From positions 1-7,721 of the forward strand of contig JALVFB010000006.1 of assembly GCA_027030295.1 (NCBI GenBank): a DNA stretch of 7,721 nucleotides, given 5' to 3'. This DNA comes from Hyphomicrobiales bacterium (GTDB taxonomy: Bacteria > Pseudomonadota > Alphaproteobacteria > Rhizobiales > Aestuariivirgaceae). Shown here piece by piece: positions 5,393-7,721 of the stretch (its first letter is position 1; every line of letters starts with the position of its first letter). Below the pieces are notes generated by a model. It had not been told where the DNA came from and did not search any database. It saw only the letters and a list, made by a program, of their open reading frames with translations. A program made the translations under genes and the position numbers.

Positions 5393-7621
5393 ATGAACAG
5401 TTCCCGGCAGCAGACGAAACAACCGGATGCGCTGGTGGCGGATGTGTTGCCGCCACTGAAGCTGGCGCATCCCTTTACCTACCAGCTGCCCGGTGAACAG
5501 GAGGTTCACGAAGGCGCCTTCGTGCGTGTCCCATTGGGGCCGCGCCAGGAAATCGGCGTCGTGTGGAGCGTGCGGAAACGCCGCGCAGACGATCCGGCGC
5601 GGTTGAAGCCCATCGCCGAGGTGTTCGATTTTCCGCCCATGCCCACCTGGCGACGGCGCTTCATCGAATGGGTGGCGGACTATTACGTGGCCACTCCGGG
5701 GCTGGTGCTGAAGCTGTTCCTGGGCAGCCGTGACGCCTTGCGGACGCCGAAGACACGCACCGGCTGGCGCGCCGTCATGACTCCGGACGAGGCGGCGGTG
5801 GCCGGGCACCGGATGACGGAACAGCGCAGGCGGGTGCTGGCGCTGGCGCTGGAAAGGCCCTTGCCCGCCGCCGAACTGGCCGAGCGGGCGGGCGTGTCGC
5901 GCAGCGTCGTTCAGGGGCTGGCCGACGCCGGGCTGCTGACGCCCGAACCACTGCCCGCCGAGGAAGAGTGGCCGGCATGGCCCGGCGACATGGCCGCCAC
6001 CCGCCCCGCGCTGACGCCGGAGCAGGAGCGGGCGGCGGCGGCGCTGGCGCGGCGGGTGGAAGAGGGCGGCTTTTCCGTCTCGCTGCTGGACGGCGTCACC
6101 GGGTCGGGCAAGACGGAGGTCTATTTCGAGGCCATGGCCGCGGCGCTGGCGCGGGGGAATCAGGTGCTGCTGCTGCTGCCGGAAATCGCCCTCACCGGCG
6201 GCTTCATCCGGCGCGTGGCGGCGCGTTTCGGCGTCACGCCGGCGGAATGGCATTCGGACGTGGGGCCGGCGCAACGGGCGCGGGTCTTTCGTGGGGTGGC
6301 GGAGGGGCGGGTGCGCGTGGTGGTGGCGGCGCGCTCCGGCCTGTTCCTGCCGTGGCGGAATCTCGGCCTCGTCGTGGTCGACGAGGAGCACGAGAGCGCC
6401 TACAAGCAGGAAAGCGGCGTGCCCTATCAGGGCCGCGACACGGCGGTGATGCTGGGCCGGCAGGCAAACGTGCCGGTGATCCTGGCCTCGGCCACGCCGT
6501 CGCTGGAAAGCCTCGTGAACGCCGAGCGCGGACGCTATCACCACGTGCGCCTCACCGAACGCTTTGGCCCGGCGCGCCTGCCCGACATCACGCTCATCGA
6601 CCTGAAGAAGGAGCGCCCGGAGCCACGCTCGTGGATTTCGCCACCGTTGACGCAGGCGGCGACGGAAACGCTGTCCCGCGGCGAACAGGTGCTGTTCTTC
6701 CTCAACCGCCGGGGCTATGCGCCGCTCACCATCTGCCGCGCCTGCGGGCATCGGCTGCAATGCCCGCACTGCGCCACCTGGATGGTGCAGCACCGCGCCC
6801 TCGCCGGCGCCGGTGAGATGCTGCTGTGCCATCATTGTGGCCATGCCATGCCGCTGCCCTCCATCTGTCCCGAATGCGGGGCGCAAGAGCGCCTGGCCCC
6901 GGTGGGGCCGGGGGTGGAGCGGCTGGCGGAGGAGGCGGCGCGGCGCTGGCCGGATGCGCGCATCATCGCCCTTTCCTCCGACCTGTTGCAGGGCGCGGCG
7001 CTCAAGAAGGCCATGGCCGACATCGCCGAAGGCGCATGCGACATCATCGTCGGCACCCAACTGGTGGCCAAGGGGCATCATTTCCCCAATCTCACGCTGG
7101 TCGGCGTCATCGATGCCGACCTGGCGCTGGAAACCGCCGATCCGCGCGCCGGCGAGCGCACCTGGCAGCTGCTGGCGCAGGTTTCGGGCCGCGCCGGCCG
7201 CGGCGCCCGCCCCGGCCGGGCGCTGATCCAGACCCATCTGCCGGAGGTGCCGCTGATGCGGGCGCTGGCGGCGTGCGACCGCGAAGCCTTCATCGTTCAG
7301 GAAAAGGCGGCGCGGCGGGCCGCCGGCATGCCGCCCTATGGCCGGCTGGCGGCGATCATCGTCTCCGGCCGGGATGAAGAGGCGGTGCGCGCCTTCTGCA
7401 TGGACATGGCGCGCGCCCGGCCCGCCTCGCGGCTGGTGCTGGCGCTGGGGCCCGCGCCGGCGCCCATCGAGCGCCTGCGCGGGCGCTGGCGGTGGCGCTT
7501 TCTGCTGAAAGGCCCGCGCAACGCCGACCTGCAGGGCTACATCCGCGCCTGGCTCAGGCCCTTGCGCCCACCCGCTTCCGTGACGCTGGAAATCGACATC
7601 GATCCCTACAATTTCCTGTAG
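5393..7621 (+). CDS. priA: Primosomal protein N' (replication restart helicase PriA)
   Basis: This 742-residue 3'-to-5' superfamily 2 helicase recognises stalled forks and starts primosome assembly for replication restart. Domains in order are the 3'-end-binding domain (about 13-110), a winged helix (about 135-190), helicase lobe 1 with Walker A GVTGSGKT (234-241, K240) and Walker B DEEH (330-333), the zinc-binding insertion with eight cysteines (C448, C451, C457, C460, C479, C482, C492, C495), lobe 2 with GTQLVAKGHHFP (554-565) and QVSGRAGR (596-603), and the C-terminal domain ending EIDIDPYNFL. All key residues are present and the length is normal. The only near ATG is 5393, although conserved sequence begins at about residue 13 and there is no clear ribosome binding site. 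A later GTG at 5435 would remove 14 residues. The stop is TAG. Confidence 0.97.
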   Translation: MNSSRQQTKQPDALVADVLPPLKLAHPFTYQLPGEQEVHEGAFVRVPLGPRQEIGVVWSVRKRRADDPARLKPIAEVFDFPPMPTWRRRFIEWVADYYVATPGLVLKLFLGSRDALRTPKTRTGWRAVMTPDEAAVAGHRMTEQRRRVLALALERPLPAAELAERAGVSRSVVQGLADAGLLTPEPLPAEEEWPAWPGDMAATRPALTPEQERAAAALARRVEEGGFSVSLLDGVTGSGKTEVYFEAMAAALARGNQVLLLLPEIALTGGFIRRVAARFGVTPAEWHSDVGPAQRARVFRGVAEGRVRVVVAARSGLFLPWRNLGLVVVDEEHESAYKQESGVPYQGRDTAVMLGRQANVPVILASATPSLESLVNAERGRYHHVRLTERFGPARLPDITLIDLKKERPEPRSWISPPLTQAATETLSRGEQVLFFLNRRGYAPLTICRACGHRLQCPHCATWMVQHRALAGAGEMLLCHHCGHAMPLPSICPECGAQERLAPVGPGVERLAEEAARRWPDARIIALSSDLLQGAALKKAMADIAEGACDIIVGTQLVAKGHHFPNLTLVGVIDADLALETADPRAGERTWQLLAQVSGRAGRGARPGRALIQTHLPEVPLMRALAACDREAFIVQEKAARRAAGMPPYGRLAAIIVSGRDEEAVRAFCMDMARARPASRLVLALGPAPAPIERLRGRWRWRFLLKGPRNADLQGYIRAWLRPLRPPASVTLEIDIDPYNFL

Positions 7622-7637
7622 AGAGGCGTTTCCCGCT

Positions 7638-7666
7638 TTGGCAAGGCGCGCCACTTCGCCTATCAT
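7638..7666 (+). promoter_or_regulatory. Predicted sigma-70-type promoter for the gene downstream of the window
   Basis: TTGGCA (7638-7643) is followed after exactly 17 bases by TATCAT (7661-7666), each matching the consensus at five of six positions. It begins 17 bases after the priA stop, and transcription would start near 7673. It is the best promoter-like pair I could find by eye in the window. In many alphaproteobacteria the ATP synthase operon (atpHAGDC) follows priA; whether that is so here cannot be seen. Confidence 0.6.
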
Positions 7667-7696
7667 GCCGGAAACAATGGCGGGGATGACGAGAGA

Positions 7697-7719
7697 AAAC
7701 GAGAGCTGTCCTCTTTTTT
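7697..7719 (+). terminator. Weak hairpin followed by a T-run
   Basis: GAGAG (7701-7705) can pair with CTCTT (7711-7715), the outermost pair being a G-T wobble, around the loop CTGTC. After one mismatch, the upstream A-run (7697-7699) can also pair into the T-run (7714-7719). The stem is short, so termination strength is doubtful. It could end the priA transcript or, because it lies about 25 bases after the predicted downstream start site, act as a leader attenuator. Confidence 0.35.
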
Positions 7720-7721
7720 AC

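Overview
This window looks like an ordinary chromosomal stretch from a GC-rich alphaproteobacterium. The evidence is the strong G/C preference at third codon positions and several alphaproteobacterial family signatures: the GpsA tail, the XerC/PriA pair, and O-acetylhomoserine sulfhydrylase next to a small CoA-binding protein. The genus cannot be read from the sequence. I see no phage, insertion sequence, CRISPR array, rRNA or tRNA. Every gene after the truncated one at the left edge appears intact.

Layout. Bases 1-99 hold the 3' end of a plus-strand gene that reads like gpsA (NAD(P)+ glycerol-3-phosphate dehydrogenase). A 146-base convergent spacer follows, containing nested inverted repeats. 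From 246 to 5375 all genes lie on the minus strand. In their own direction of transcription they are xerC (TTG start), a secreted protein of unknown function, a YccU-type CoA-binding protein, metY, bioY and a fructosamine/ketosamine kinase-family gene. On the plus strand, divergent from xerC and only 17 bases away, is full-length priA (5393-7621). The last 100 bases hold a good sigma-70-like promoter and a short U-tract hairpin that probably belong to the next gene beyond the window.

How the genes fit together. The secreted-protein gene and the CoA-binding gene overlap by ATGA. metY follows 73 bases later, so these three probably form one transcript from a promoter at 4366-4395. bioY starts 67 bases after metY behind a strong ribosome binding site, and its stop overlaps the kinase start as TGATG. 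The unit mixes sulfur assimilation into methionine (MetY), biotin uptake (BioY), repair or scavenging of glycated amines (kinase) and two poorly understood proteins. xerC and priA both serve chromosome maintenance: dimer resolution at dif, and replication restart. Their promoters must lie at least partly inside each other's coding sequence.

I found no clear new system. The items most worth a second look are the unknown exported protein tied to the CoA-binding protein and metY, the BioY-kinase coupling, an apparent insertion in the kinase, the very tight xerC/priA divergent junction, and the structured non-coding segments at 130-183 and 7638-7719.
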